From contig NZ_ATWJ01000007.1 in the NCBI RefSeq assembly GCF_000421185.1, positions 496,001-560,000 of the forward strand: a stretch of DNA of 64,000 bases, written 5' to 3'. This stretch comes from Ornithinimicrobium pekingense DSM 21552 (GTDB taxonomy: Bacteria > Actinomycetota > Actinomycetes > Actinomycetales > Dermatophilaceae). Both the position numbers and the translations under genes were made by a program. Shown here one piece after another: positions 1-10,126 of this stretch; position 1 is the stretch's first letter; each line of letters starts with the position of its first letter. Under the pieces are notes generated by a model, which did not search any database, was not told the DNA's origin, and was given only the letters and a program-made list of their open reading frames with translations.

Positions 1-674
1 ACATCAAGCCCGGCTCCCCGACCCTGCCGACGGTGGGCTACGACGTGCGGGTCCTCGACGAGAGGGGCGAGGAGGTGGCCCCGGGCACGGAGGGGGCCAT
101 CTGCATCAGGCTGCCGCTGCCTCCGGGGACGCTGCCGACGCTGTGGCGCGACGACGACCGCTTCGTCGCCTCCTACCTGTCGGCGCACCAGGGTTACTAC
201 CTGACCGGGGACGGTGGCTACGTCGACGAGGACGGCTACCTCTACGTGATGGGGCGCACCGACGACGTCCTCAACGTGGCCGGTCACCGGCTCTCGACGG
301 GCTCGCTGGAGGAGGCCCTCGCAGGACACCCCTCCGTGGCCGAGTGCGCCGTCATCGGCGTGCGCGACGCGCTCAAGGGGCAGGTGCCCCGGGCCCTGGT
401 GGTGCTCAAGGCGGGCATCGACCTGGACCAGGCGCAGACCGACGCCCTCGAGGCCGAGCTGGTCCAGCGGGTCCGCGACGAGGTGGGGCCGGTGGCGGCC
501 CTGCGCCAGGTCGACGTGGTCGACGCCCTGCCCAAGACCCGCTCGGGCAAGATCCTGCGCAAGACGATGCGCCAGATCGCCGACGGGCAGGAGGCCCAGG
601 TCCCGTCGACGATCGAGGACGTCGGGGTGCTCGACGCGCTCGCCCCCGTCCTGCGTGCGGGGTCGCCCTCCTGA
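1..674 (+). CDS. Acyl-CoA synthetase (AMP-forming), C-terminal part; 5' end outside window
   Basis: The reading frame is open from base 3, so only the last ~224 residues are present. It activates a carboxylic acid to acyl-AMP and then acyl-CoA in the cytoplasm. Visible family signatures are YYLTGDGGYVDEDGY (ATP-contacting Asp), the hinge GRTDDVLNVAGHRL, and the C-terminal A10 motif PKTRSGKILRK, whose last lysine is the catalytic and usually acetylation-regulated residue. The wording of these motifs is closest to the acetyl/propionyl-CoA synthetase (AcsA/PrpE) group rather than the long-chain ligases. The substrate cannot be settled without the N-terminal half. A 12-bp perfect palindrome (700-711) lies just downstream and may help end transcription. 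Confidence 0.85.
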   Translation, partial: IKPGSPTLPTVGYDVRVLDERGEEVAPGTEGAICIRLPLPPGTLPTLWRDDDRFVASYLSAHQGYYLTGDGGYVDEDGYLYVMGRTDDVLNVAGHRLSTGSLEEALAGHPSVAECAVIGVRDALKGQVPRALVVLKAGIDLDQAQTDALEAELVQRVRDEVGPVAALRQVDVVDALPKTRSGKILRKTMRQIADGQEAQVPSTIEDVGVLDALAPVLRAGSPS

Positions 675-785
675 GCCTCCCGCGCCTGCCTGTGGATAAC
701 CGGCGCGCCGGCTGAGGCGCCTTTCCTACCCTTCTCCGAAACAACGCTCCGGCCGCCGGCCGGGAGCATCGGGGAGGGAGGACCC

Positions 786-1091
786 ATGGGGTATGCCGTG
801 CGGGCGGACCCGGACGCCCTCGTCGGGGGCGCGAGCCGGCTCGTGGTGGCGGCGCAGACCCTCGACGCCGTGGCGGGCCGGGTGGTCGCGCTGTGCGCCG
901 CGGCAGGGTCGGCCGTGGCCGGCACCGAGCTGGCCCTCGCGCTGGAGGAGACGGGGCGGGAGACCGCGCGTGCCGTCGCCGGAGCGGCCGGCGGGCTGAC
1001 CGACCTGGGCACCGGCACACAGCTGGCGGCCGAGGGCTACCTGCGGGTGGAGCGGGCGCCGGAGGGCGACCCGGACGTGGGCGCGCGATGA
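786..1091 (+). CDS. Small EspC/WXG100-like protein, probable type VII secretion substrate
   Basis: A 101-residue Ala-rich protein predicted to be almost entirely helical, with no signal peptide or membrane segment. The start follows a strong GGGAGGAGG-like ribosome site at about 773-781. The opening residues (VRADPDALVGGASRL) resemble the EspC/DUF2580 family of small ESX-associated proteins, which form helical hairpins and partner larger WXG100-type proteins. No clear W-x-G turn is present. Its stop overlaps the start of the next gene (ATGA at 1088-1091), so the two are translationally coupled and likely act together. Family assignment rests on size, composition and context; it could instead be an uncharacterised helical partner protein. 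Confidence 0.6.
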   Translation: MGYAVRADPDALVGGASRLVVAAQTLDAVAGRVVALCAAAGSAVAGTELALALEETGRETARAVAGAAGGLTDLGTGTQLAAEGYLRVERAPEGDPDVGAR

Positions 1092-2227
1092 GGTCGGTGC
1101 TGACGGTCGACCCCGACGAGCTGGACGCGGCCGCAGCCGGTCTGCGACGCGCCGCCGCCGAGCTGCAGGTCGTGGCACGCGACGTCGCCGGCTGGGACGA
1201 CGCGAGGTGGGACGGGCCGGCCGCCCGGCAGCAGGCGGCCCGGCGCACGGAGGTGTCCACCGCGCTGGGTCACCTCGTTCCGCCGCTGGAACGGGTGGCC
1301 GACGGTGTCGGCGAGGTGGCGTACGCCGCCCGGGAGCACGCTGACACGGTCCGCAGGCACACCCGGCTCCAGGAGGACCTGGCGCTCGAGCGCTCCAGGC
1401 TGCTGGCGCTCGGGGCCCCGCCCGAGCCGGCGGCCGCTGCGCTCTGGGCCGAGCGGCTCGCCGTCCTGGAGCAGGAGAGCGGCTGGCACCGGCGGATGGC
1501 CGAGGAGGCGGAGCATGCCTTCGAGCGCGTCCGCCACCGGGCCGAGGCCCTGCTCGCGCAGGTCCGGGCGTCCGTCCCCCAGATCGTCTGGGACCTCGGG
1601 CTGACGTTCATGACGGCCGAGAAGGCGGCGAAGGGCTGGCGACAGGTCTCCGCCGTCGCCGCCATGGCCGACACCCTGTGGCGGGTGCACCGGATGCCGG
1701 TCCCCGGCGGCGAGCGCACCCTCCACCGGATGAGGAGACGCGTCGACGACCACCTCCGGACGCTGAAGCTGCACCCGCCCCGGTGGATCTCCAGGATCCC
1801 CGGCGGGGCGACGGTCGCCGGCCGTGCGGTCCCGGTGGTCGCCATGCTGGACGCGGGCGGCTCTGTGCTGACGGCAGGTGGCTACGACGGCTGGCGGGCA
1901 GGAGTGACCCGGGGGGTGGCGGGGGTGGCGGTGGTCGGCCTGGTCGCCGTCGTCGCCGCGCCGGGCAGCGTGGTGGTCGGTGCGGCCGGCCTGGGGGCCG
2001 CGGCGGTCTACCAGGCGTGGATGACCGGCAACTGGATGTACGACAACCGGGGCCGGATCGCCGGCACGGCGGCGCGCGGCTGGGCCGGTGCGACCCGGGT
2101 CGGGCGGCAGGCCTGGGCGGGCGGGCGCGGCCTGCTGTCCCGGGCCCGGGAGCGGGCTGCCTCCGGCCTCCGACGCCTTCGTGGGTCGTCCCCGCGCGCC
2201 GGGGCGACCGCCGGGGTCCAGGCATGA
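1088..2227 (+). CDS. WXG100-like domain protein with C-terminal hydrophobic Gly/Ala/Val segment, putative T7SS effector
   Basis: 379 residues. Residues 1-90 have the pattern of a WXG100 helical hairpin (LDAAAAGLRRAAAEL, then WDDARWDGPAA where W-x-G would sit). A long charged coiled-coil-like stretch follows to about residue 190. Around residues 260-325 there is a Gly/Ala/Val-rich hydrophobic region that could form one or two membrane segments or a glycine-zipper. The tail is Arg/Gly/Ala-rich. Such an N-terminal ESX domain with a variable C-terminus is the layout of large type VII secretion substrates in Actinobacteria. I recognise no catalytic domain. It overlaps both neighbours by 4 bases. 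Exported effector is inference; a cell-envelope structural role is possible. Confidence 0.55.
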   Translation: MRSVLTVDPDELDAAAAGLRRAAAELQVVARDVAGWDDARWDGPAARQQAARRTEVSTALGHLVPPLERVADGVGEVAYAAREHADTVRRHTRLQEDLALERSRLLALGAPPEPAAAALWAERLAVLEQESGWHRRMAEEAEHAFERVRHRAEALLAQVRASVPQIVWDLGLTFMTAEKAAKGWRQVSAVAAMADTLWRVHRMPVPGGERTLHRMRRRVDDHLRTLKLHPPRWISRIPGGATVAGRAVPVVAMLDAGGSVLTAGGYDGWRAGVTRGVAGVAVVGLVAVVAAPGSVVVGAAGLGAAAVYQAWMTGNWMYDNRGRIAGTAARGWAGATRVGRQAWAGGRGLLSRARERAASGLRRLRGSSPRAGATAGVQA

Positions 2228-3114
2228 GCGAGCAGCCCGGAGCGCTGGGGCCGGTGGTCGTCACGCAGACGGAGCTGACGCTGCTGGAAGCGGCCCACCG
2301 GCGGCTCCTGGGCGAGGACCCGGACGTGGCCGCGGGGCCGGCCCACGTCGACGCCGCCGTCGTCGACGCCGACCCGGCCGCGGGGGCTGGGGCAGCCCGG
2401 GAGGCTCGGCTGTCCCTCGTCGCCCGCGGTCTGCTCGACCGTGCCGGTGACCTCCTCGAGGACGACGAGGCGGCCCTGCTGGTGACCACCCTGCTGGACC
2501 TCCGCCTCGCCGCAGACCGTGTCCTGGTCGTCGACCGGGTCGTCGCGGGGGCCGGGCCTGCCGCCGGGGCGGGCGACGACGACGGCGACCACGTCCCTGG
2601 CCCCGGCCCCCGGCACAGCCACGGCACCCGTCTGGTTCATGTCCTGGGGGACGGGGCCTGCGTCGAGGACCTGCTGCCGGACGGGGCCCGCCACCTCTAC
2701 CTGCTCCTCGACGCGGAGGAGGTGGTGCCGTGGGTGACCGACGTGACGGTGCCGCCCGACGCGGCCCCGGCCACCGGCCCGCCACGTGCCGTCCGGCCCG
2801 ACCGTCCGGAGGAGATCGCCGAGGTGCTGGGTCGCCCCACCGTGCTGGCCGAGCTGTCGGTGCTCACGCCCGGGGACGGCGCCCCGGCGGCGTGGACGGG
2901 CCAGGAGGCCCCACCCACCCGTGCGCTCCTGGCACTGGGCCCCGCCGGATGCTGGGTCACCGAGGTCCGGCGGGGGGAGGACCTGCCCGGGCACGTCCTC
3001 TTCCGCCCCGTGCACCCCGGGTGGGTGGAGGAGTGGGTGCGGTCGGCGGCGCGCCCGGCACCGACCGCCGGCCGCCCGGAGGGAGGTGGTGGGCAGGGCA
3101 CAATGTCCGGGTGA
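2224..3114 (+). CDS. Hypothetical protein of the ESX-like cassette
   Basis: 296 residues, acidic, with no signal peptide or membrane segment, so probably cytoplasmic. I do not recognise the family. Visible features are a helical N-terminal half rich in Leu/Ala/Asp, an Asp/Gly/Pro linker near residues 115-135, and a C-terminal half with predicted strands (TRLVHVLGDGACVEDLLP; LALGPAGCWVTEVRRGED) ending in a Trp-containing segment. It starts on an ATGA overlap with the preceding gene, and dxr begins within its last codons. In ESX loci the cytoplasmic third partner is often an EspG-type chaperone or an immunity protein. Either role would fit the position, but the sequence itself does not prove one. 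Confidence 0.55.
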   Translation: MSEQPGALGPVVVTQTELTLLEAAHRRLLGEDPDVAAGPAHVDAAVVDADPAAGAGAAREARLSLVARGLLDRAGDLLEDDEAALLVTTLLDLRLAADRVLVVDRVVAGAGPAAGAGDDDGDHVPGPGPRHSHGTRLVHVLGDGACVEDLLPDGARHLYLLLDAEEVVPWVTDVTVPPDAAPATGPPRAVRPDRPEEIAEVLGRPTVLAELSVLTPGDGAPAAWTGQEAPPTRALLALGPAGCWVTEVRRGEDLPGHVLFRPVHPGWVEEWVRSAARPAPTAGRPEGGGGQGTMSG

Positions 3115-4352
3115 CTCAGCGCTCCGTGACCATCCTGGGCTCCACCGGGTCCATCGGGACCCAGGCGATCCAGGTCGTGCAGTCCCACGCCGGCCGCTTC
3201 CGCGTCCGTGCCCTGTCGGCGGGCGGCTCCGACGTCGCGCTCCTGGCGCGGCAGGCCGTCGAGCTCGACGTCGAGCAGGTCGCGGTGGCCCGCGACGACG
3301 ACGCGACGGTGGCCGGGCTGCACGAGGCCCTCGACGCCGCCGCGCGCGAGGTCGGGCGCACCGCATACCGCCCCGAGGTCCTCACCGGCCCCGGGGCCGC
3401 CGAGCAGGTCGCGGGCAACGGGGCCGACGTGGTCCTCAACGGCATCACCGGCAGCATCGGCCTGCGCCCGACGCTCGCCGCCCTCGCCGCCCGGAGCACC
3501 CTCGCGCTGGCCAACAAGGAGTCGCTCATCGTGGGCGGGCCGATCGTGCGCGCCGCGGCGGCGCCGGACCAGATCGTGCCCGTCGACTCCGAGCACAGCG
3601 CGATCGCCCAGAGCCTGCGCGGCGGGCGCCGCGAGGAGGTGCGCCGCCTGGTGCTGACCGCCAGCGGTGGGCCGTTCCGCGGCCGCTCGCGCACCGAGCT
3701 GGCCCGGGTCACGCCGCAGGAGGCCCTGCGCCACCCCAACTTCGCGATGGGCCAGGTGATCACGACCAACTCGGCCACGCTGGTCAACAAAGGTCTGGAG
3801 GTGATCGAGGCGCACCTGCTCTTCGACGTCGGCTTCGACCGGATCGACGTGGTCGTGCACCCCCAGCAGCAGATCCACTCCATGGTCGAGTTCCACGACG
3901 GGTCGACGATCGCCCAGATGGGCCCGCCGCGCATGCTCGTGCCGATCGCCCTCGGGCTGTCCTGGCCCGAGCGCCTCGTCGGCGTCGACGAGCCGTGCGA
4001 CTGGAGCCGGCCGAGCACCTGGGAGTTTCAGCCGCTCGACCACGAGGCCTTCCCCGCCGTCCGCCTCGCCGAGCACGTCGGTCGGGAGGGCGGGACCTTC
4101 CCCGCGGTCTACAACGCCGCCAACGAGGAGTGCGTCGCGGCCTTCCACGACGGGCGGATCGGCTTCCTGGACATCGTGGACGTCGTGGCGCAGGTCGTCG
4201 ACGACCACGCGGGCGCGGGCGGGAACGGAATCCGCGGCTCGTCGGTTGAACTGACCGTGGACCAGGTGCTCGCGGCCGACACCTGGGCCCGGACCACCAC
4301 CGCCGCCCGGATCGACGAGGCAGCGCAGCCACGCAAGGAGACCGTCCGGTGA
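3111..4352 (+). CDS. dxr: 1-deoxy-D-xylulose 5-phosphate reductoisomerase
   Basis: Second step of the MEP pathway: rearranges and reduces DXP to 2-C-methyl-D-erythritol 4-phosphate with NADPH and a divalent metal, in the cytoplasm. 413 residues, normal length. The NADPH-binding GSTGSIG motif is at residues 10-16. Also visible are LANKESLIVGG, the metal/substrate segment VDSEHSAIAQ, LTASGGPFRG, and the conserved TTNSATLVNKGLEVIEAHLLF region followed by VHPQQQIHSMVEF. The GTG start at 3111 overlaps the previous stop. A CACAAT box six bases upstream could give a leaderless mRNA. The gene is directly followed by the site-2 protease and ispG, the order seen in mycobacteria (Rv2870c-Rv2868c). Confidence 0.97.
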   Translation: MTQRSVTILGSTGSIGTQAIQVVQSHAGRFRVRALSAGGSDVALLARQAVELDVEQVAVARDDDATVAGLHEALDAAAREVGRTAYRPEVLTGPGAAEQVAGNGADVVLNGITGSIGLRPTLAALAARSTLALANKESLIVGGPIVRAAAAPDQIVPVDSEHSAIAQSLRGGRREEVRRLVLTASGGPFRGRSRTELARVTPQEALRHPNFAMGQVITTNSATLVNKGLEVIEAHLLFDVGFDRIDVVVHPQQQIHSMVEFHDGSTIAQMGPPRMLVPIALGLSWPERLVGVDEPCDWSRPSTWEFQPLDHEAFPAVRLAEHVGREGGTFPAVYNAANEECVAAFHDGRIGFLDIVDVVAQVVDDHAGAGGNGIRGSSVELTVDQVLAADTWARTTTAARIDEAAQPRKETVR

Positions 4353-5671
4353 TGTACCTGCTCGGCGTCCTCGTCATCGCCCTCGGCATCGCGGTGTCGA
4401 TCGCGCTGCACGAGGTCGGCCACCTCCTGCCCGCCAAGAAGTTCGGGGTCAAGACCACCCAGTACATGGTCGGCTTCGGCCCGACCCTGTGGTCGACCCG
4501 GCGCGGCGAGACCGAGTACGGCCTCAAGGCCGTCCCGCTCGGCGGCTACGTCCGCATGATCGGCATGTTCCCGCCACGGCCGGCCGACGGCGGCCGGCTG
4601 CGCCGGGCCACCTCCAACCCCTTCCACCAGATGATCGAGCAGGCGCGCCAGGACTCCCTCGACGAGGTGGAGCCCGGTGACGAGGACCGCGTCTTCTACC
4701 GGCTGCCCGTGTGGCAGCGGCTGGTCATCATGGCCGGCGGCCCGCTGATGAACCTGGCCATCGCCGCCGTGCTGGTCACGCTGCTGCTGACCGTCCACGG
4801 CATCGGCACCCTGACCCCGACCGTCTCCCAGGTCGCGGCGTGCGCCAACACCGACGTGGTCGACGCCGACTGCGCGGGCCAGGACCCCTCGCCCGCGCTG
4901 GCCGCCGGCTTCCAGGAGGGCGACACCATCGTCTCCGTCGACGGGCAGGCGGTCACGAGCTGGCCGGAGACGACCTACGCCATCCAGAACGCCGGCGACA
5001 CGGCGACCTTCGTCGTGGAGCGCGACGGGAGCCAGGAGACGCTCACCGCCGACCTCGTGCTGCGCGAGCGGCCGCTGGTGACCCCCGAGGGGGAGTACCA
5101 GCTGGACGGGGCCGGCGAGCCGGTCTGGGGCGAGGTCGGCTTCCTGGGGGCCACCCCCACGTTCGTCTACGAGCCGCAGCCGGTCAGCGCGGTGCCCGGC
5201 TTCGTCGGTGACATGTTCACCCAGACCGCGCGCATCGTGCTCACCCTGCCCCAACGCCTGGTGGACGTCTCCCAGGCGGCGTTCGGCTCCGAGGAGCGCG
5301 ACCCCGACGGCCCGATGTCGGTCGTCGGCGTCGGCCGCGTCGCCGGTGACGTGGCCAGCGGCGGGCTGGGCGACCTGACGCAGACGACGGCAGACCGGAT
5401 GTGGGTGCTGCTGTCCCTGATCGCCTCGCTCAACATGGCGCTGTTCGTCTTCAACCTCATCCCGCTGCTGCCGCTGGACGGCGGCCACATCGCCGGCGCG
5501 CTCTGGGAGGGCCTGAAGAAGGGGTGGGCGCGGCTGCGCGGCCTCCCGGTGCCGGGGCCGGTGGACACCGCCGCGGCGCTGCCCGTGGCCTACGGCGTCG
5601 CGGTCACGCTGCTGGGGATGACCGCCCTGCTGATCTACGCCGACATCGTCAAGCCGATCACGCTCGGCTGA
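4349..5671 (+). CDS. rip1: RIP metalloprotease, site-2 protease (Rip1/RseP family)
   Basis: Polytopic zinc protease of the cytoplasmic membrane that cuts transmembrane anti-sigma factors during envelope stress. 440 residues. HEVGH at 21-25 lies in the first membrane helix and supplies two zinc ligands and the catalytic Glu. The second metal motif, [10 protein letters not shown], has its Asp at residue 377 in a C-terminal helix. A PDZ-like domain lies between (about 165-270, with [14 protein letters not shown]). [15 protein letters not shown] matches the family's membrane-associated loop. GTG at 4349 is preferred over ATG 4352: it has AAGGAG eight bases upstream and gives the Met-Met start seen in Mycobacterium Rip1. 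Overlaps dxr by four bases. Target anti-sigma factors are not visible here. Confidence 0.95.
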   Translation: MMYLLGVLVIALGIAVSIALHEVGHLLPAKKFGVKTTQYMVGFGPTLWSTRRGETEYGLKAVPLGGYVRMIGMFPPRPADGGRLRRATSNPFHQMIEQARQDSLDEVEPGDEDRVFYRLPVWQRLVIMAGGPLMNLAIAAVLVTLLLTVHGIGTLTPTVSQVAACANTDVVDADCAGQDPSPALAAGFQEGDTIVSVDGQAVTSWPETTYAIQNAGDTATFVVERDGSQETLTADLVLRERPLVTPEGEYQLDGAGEPVWGEVGFLGATPTFVYEPQPVSAVPGFVGDMFTQTARIVLTLPQRLVDVSQAAFGSEERDPDGPMSVVGVGRVAGDVASGGLGDLTQTTADRMWVLLSLIASLNMALFVFNLIPLLPLDGGHIAGALWEGLKKGWARLRGLPVPGPVDTAAALPVAYGVAVTLLGMTALLIYADIVKPITLG

Positions 5672-5689
5672 TGCTCAGGCTGAGGGTGG

Positions 5690-5695
5690 GATACT
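5690..5695 (+). promoter_or_regulatory. -10 element of a leaderless ispG promoter
   Basis: GATACT ends seven bases before the ATG of ispG. This spacing matches actinobacterial leaderless promoters, in which transcription starts at the start codon. No Shine-Dalgarno sequence is present between the box and the ATG. ispG may thus be transcribed separately from dxr-rip1. Confidence 0.45.
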
Positions 5696-5702
5696 GGCAC
5701 GC

Positions 5703-6878
5703 ATGACTGCTGGCACCCCCATCTCCCTCGGTATGCCGTCCGCCCCGCCGCCGGTGCTCGCGCCGCGGCGCAAGACCCGCAAGATCCGGGTGGGCAAGGT
5801 GGAGGTGGGCGGTGACGCCCCGATCTCCGTGCAGTCGATGACCACGACGCCGACGACCGACGTCAACGCCACCCTGCAGCAGATCGCCGAGCTGACCGCG
5901 ACGGGCTGCGACATCGTGCGCGTCGCCTGCCCGAGCCAGGACGACGCGGAGGCCCTGCCGGCGATCGCCCGCAAGTCGCAGATCCCGGTGATCGCCGACA
6001 TCCACTTCCAGCCCAAGTACGTCTTCGCCGCGATCGACGCCGGCTGCGCCGCCGTGCGCGTCAACCCCGGCAACATCCGCAAGTTCGACGACCAGGTCAA
6101 GGAGATCGCCCGCGCCGCCAAGGACGCCGGCGTCTCCATCCGCATCGGCGTCAACGCCGGCTCCCTCGACAAGCGGCTGCTGGACAAGTACGGCAAGCCC
6201 ACGGCCGAGGCGCTCGTCGAGTCGGCCGTGTGGGAGGCCAGCCTGTTCGAGGAGCACGACTTCCACGACTTCAAGATCTCGGTCAAGCACAACGACCCGG
6301 TGGTCATGGTCCGCGCCTACGAGATGCTCTCCGAGCGCGGCGACTGGCCGCTGCACCTGGGGGTGACCGAGGCCGGTCCGGCGTTCCAGGGCACGATCAA
6401 GTCCTCGGTCGCCTTCGGCGCGCTGCTGTCCCAGGGCATCGGCGACACCATCCGCGTGTCCCTGTCGGCCCCTCCGGTCGAGGAGGTCAAGGTCGGCAAC
6501 CAGATCCTGCAGAGCCTCAACCTCAAGCCGCGCAAGCTCGAGATCGTCTCCTGCCCCAGCTGCGGCCGGGCCCAGGTCGACGTCTACACCCTCGCCGACG
6601 AGGTGACTGCCGGGCTGGAGGGCATGGAGGTGCCCCTGCGCGTGGCAGTCATGGGGTGCGTCGTCAACGGCCCCGGCGAGGCCCGGGAGGCCGACCTCGG
6701 CGTCGCCTCCGGCAACGGCAAGGGCCAGATCTTCGTCAAGGGCGAGGTCATCAAGACCGTCCCGGAGTCGCAGATCGTGGAGACCCTCATCGAGGAGGCC
6801 ATGCGGATCGCCGAGGAGATGGAGGCACGGGGCGAGCTGCCGGAGGGCAGCGGCACCCCGGACGTGACCGTCGGCTGA
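5703..6878 (+). CDS. ispG: 4-hydroxy-3-methylbut-2-enyl diphosphate synthase (flavodoxin/ferredoxin)
   Basis: Penultimate step of the MEP pathway: reductive ring opening of 2-C-methyl-D-erythritol 2,4-cyclodiphosphate to HMBPP with a [4Fe-4S] enzyme. 391 residues, normal for the two-domain bacterial form. The TIM-barrel part shows [13 protein letters not shown] and [12 protein letters not shown]. The C-terminal cluster domain has Cys284, Cys287 (SCPSCGRAQ) and Cys319 ([10 protein letters not shown]), with the conserved Glu in GPGEA as the fourth iron ligand. The gene lies 31 bases after rip1. With dxr it supplies isoprenoid precursors for quinones, carotenoids and undecaprenyl phosphate. It has a probable leaderless promoter of its own. 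Confidence 0.97.
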   Translation: MTAGTPISLGMPSAPPPVLAPRRKTRKIRVGKVEVGGDAPISVQSMTTTPTTDVNATLQQIAELTATGCDIVRVACPSQDDAEALPAIARKSQIPVIADIHFQPKYVFAAIDAGCAAVRVNPGNIRKFDDQVKEIARAAKDAGVSIRIGVNAGSLDKRLLDKYGKPTAEALVESAVWEASLFEEHDFHDFKISVKHNDPVVMVRAYEMLSERGDWPLHLGVTEAGPAFQGTIKSSVAFGALLSQGIGDTIRVSLSAPPVEEVKVGNQILQSLNLKPRKLEIVSCPSCGRAQVDVYTLADEVTAGLEGMEVPLRVAVMGCVVNGPGEAREADLGVASGNGKGQIFVKGEVIKTVPESQIVETLIEEAMRIAEEMEARGELPEGSGTPDVTVG

Positions 6879-6887
6879 CCGGGGCCG

Positions 6888-6906
6888 GTGCACCGACCGG
6901 GTGCAC
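6888..6906 (+). terminator. Weak hairpin after ispG
   Basis: Seven-base perfect inverted repeat (6888-6894 and 6900-6906) with a five-base loop, 10 bases after the ispG stop and upstream of the next gene's promoter. There is no T-run, so it is only a possible terminator. Confidence 0.3.
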
Positions 6907-6925
6907 GGGGGAGGACCCCGCACGG

Positions 6926-6931
6926 TAGCGT
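6926..6931 (+). promoter_or_regulatory. -10 element, leaderless promoter of the cupin-GNAT gene
   Basis: TAGCGT sits six bases before the ATG at 6938, with no ribosome site between them. This is the typical arrangement of a leaderless actinobacterial mRNA. Confidence 0.5.
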
Positions 6932-6937
6932 CGGACC

Positions 6938-7786
6938 ATGGCAGCGGAGCCGATCAGTCCCGAGACGGCTCGCCGTGCCACGTGGGACGACGAGTGCACC
7001 GCCTACTACCTCCTGGACCGCTCGGACCTGTCCGTGGTCCAGGAGCTGCTGCCCCCCGGCGCCCGCAGCCGGGCCCACGCGCACGACCGGTCCCGGCAGT
7101 TCTTCTACGTGCTGCGCGGCGACGCGACGATGATGCTCGGCCCGAGGACCGTGTCGATCCCGGCGGGGTCGGGGCTGGAGGTCCCGCCCCGGGTGCGCCA
7201 CCAGCTGCGCAACGACGGCGACGAGGACCTCGAGGTCATGGTGGTGTCGACGCCGCGCGTGTCGGGCAGCCCGCACGGCCGCCCGCGGCCGCAGCGCCGT
7301 GACACCCGCAACCTCGTCGTCGGCTCCTACGTGCGTCGCACGCGGGCCGGCGACCTCGACACGGTCGTGCGCATCGAGGAGGGGTCGGACACGAGCCGAT
7401 GGCTCGGGCAGGGCGGACGGGGCTGGCACGAGGAGGTCCTCGGGGACCCGGACATGGAGCACTGGGTGCTCGTCGACCGGCTCGACCGTGTCCTGGCCTT
7501 CGGCATCCTCGCGGGGCTGCAGGAGCCCGGAGCGGTGGAGCTGCGCCGCATGGTGGTGGCCAGCGAGGGTCGCGGGCAGGGGCTGGGTCGCCTCCTCCTG
7601 CGCCACCTGCTCGAGCAGGCGCTGGCCCGCCCGCAGGTGTCGACCGTCTGGCTGGACGTGGGTGCCGACAACCTGCGCGCCCGCAGCCTCTACCGCAGCT
7701 TCGGCTTCGAGGAGCGCCCCGCGCCACCCGGGGCGGTCCTGCTGGACAACGGCCTCTACCTGGAGTGGTCGGCCCGTCGCCACTAG
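6938..7786 (+). CDS. Cupin-GNAT acetyltransferase fusion protein
   Basis: 282 residues with two recognisable halves. Residues 1-110 form a single-domain cupin: ARSRAHAHDRSRQFFYVLRG carries the metal-binding His residues of cupin motif 1, and IPAGSGLEVPPRVRHQLRN is motif 2 with its His. Residues 130-282 form a GNAT acetyltransferase with the acetyl-CoA loop VASEGRGQGLGRLLL and the C-terminal NLRARSLYRSFGF. The cupin may bind a small molecule or metal and gate acetyl transfer, but substrate and acceptor are unknown. A basic linker (about 112-128) joins the halves. No frameshift is needed to read through, so the fusion is real in this sequence. Not obviously part of an operon. Confidence 0.8.
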   Translation: MAAEPISPETARRATWDDECTAYYLLDRSDLSVVQELLPPGARSRAHAHDRSRQFFYVLRGDATMMLGPRTVSIPAGSGLEVPPRVRHQLRNDGDEDLEVMVVSTPRVSGSPHGRPRPQRRDTRNLVVGSYVRRTRAGDLDTVVRIEEGSDTSRWLGQGGRGWHEEVLGDPDMEHWVLVDRLDRVLAFGILAGLQEPGAVELRRMVVASEGRGQGLGRLLLRHLLEQALARPQVSTVWLDVGADNLRARSLYRSFGFEERPAPPGAVLLDNGLYLEWSARRH

Positions 7787-7800
7787 CCCGTTCCCGGACC

Positions 7801-7829
7801 CTGCCGCCCGGTGCGCGTGCGGGCGGCAG
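7801..7829 (+). terminator. Perfect 10-bp hairpin between two genes
   Basis: CTGCCGCCCG (7801-7810) pairs perfectly with CGGGCGGCAG (7820-7829) across a nine-base loop. It lies 15 bases after the cupin-GNAT stop and upstream of the next gene's -10 box. A T-tract is lacking, as is usual for high-GC actinobacterial hairpin terminators. Confidence 0.6.
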
Positions 7830-7842
7830 GAGCTGCTCTGCA

Positions 7843-7848
7843 TACCCT
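7843..7848 (+). promoter_or_regulatory. -10 element, leaderless promoter of the kinase gene
   Basis: TACCCT seven bases before the ATG at 7856, with no ribosome site. Its position between the hairpin and the ATG supports 7856 as the true start. Confidence 0.5.
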
Positions 7849-7855
7849 GATCGGT

Positions 7856-8572
7856 ATGACGTCCCCCGGCTTCCTCCCGACCCGGCAGCTGGTCCTGGTC
7901 GACCTGCTCGCGATGATGTGCGCCACCGCCCCCGGCGAGCGAGCCCTGGTGGCCGTCGACGGCCCGGACGGGGTCGGCAAGACCCGGCTGGTGGGCGAGC
8001 TGGTGGCCCTGGCCCCCCACGTCGCCGGGCGCCAGGTGCTCAGCGTGTCGGTCGACGGCTTCCACCACCCGCGTGAGCGGCGCTACGCCCGCGGGCGGAC
8101 CCCGCAGACCTACTACGAGGACTCCTTCGACTACGAGGCCTTGCGGGCTCGCGTGCTGCGGCCCTTCCGCGCGGGGCTGGAGATCGTGCCCGCCGTCCAC
8201 GACGTGAGCAGCGACCGCCCGGTGCACCCGGACCCGGTCGAGGCCGACGACGACGCGCTGCTCGTCGTCGAGGGGGTCTTCCTGCGCCGGCCCGAGCTGC
8301 GGGGGGAGTGGGACGCCACGTGCCTGGTGACGGCACCCCTGCGGGTCACGGTGCCGCGCGGCAACGCGCGCCTGGCCACCGGCAGGGTTCCCGGCGACGA
8401 CGACCCGGAGCACCCCGCCAACGCCCGGTACGTCGGGGGGCAACGGCTCTACCAGCAGCAGGCGCGGCTCTGGCAGCCCACGTGGATCGTGGACAACAGC
8501 GACCTGCAGCGACCCGAGCTGATCGTGCCGGACCCCGAGGAGCCGCAGTGGTTCGGTGACGAGCCCGCCTGA
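7856..8572 (+). CDS. Uridine-kinase-like P-loop protein
   Basis: 238 residues. A Walker A loop (GPDGVGKTR, about residues 32-40) and the uridine/phosphoribulokinase-type segment VDGFHHPRERRYARG place it in the Udk/PRK-like nucleoside kinase superfamily. YEDSFDYEALRARVLRPFR and VVEGVFLRRPELR match the substrate-side and Walker B regions of the family. It probably phosphorylates a nucleoside or small hydroxylated metabolite with ATP in the cytoplasm; the exact substrate is unknown. The start was chosen at the ATG after a leaderless -10 box. An upstream GTG in frame falls in the loop of a hairpin and is unlikely. It converges with glpK, leaving only nine bases between the two stops. Confidence 0.75.
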   Translation: MTSPGFLPTRQLVLVDLLAMMCATAPGERALVAVDGPDGVGKTRLVGELVALAPHVAGRQVLSVSVDGFHHPRERRYARGRTPQTYYEDSFDYEALRARVLRPFRAGLEIVPAVHDVSSDRPVHPDPVEADDDALLVVEGVFLRRPELRGEWDATCLVTAPLRVTVPRGNARLATGRVPGDDDPEHPANARYVGGQRLYQQQARLWQPTWIVDNSDLQRPELIVPDPEEPQWFGDEPA

Positions 8573-8581
8573 GCCGCGACC

Positions 8582-10122
<1,541 letters not shown>

Positions 10123-10126
<4 letters not shown>

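Noticed and set aside
7811-7855. An earlier in-frame GTG start for the uridine-kinase-like gene
   Set aside because: It lies in the loop of a perfect hairpin, has no ribosome site, and the ATG at 7856 follows a good -10 box.
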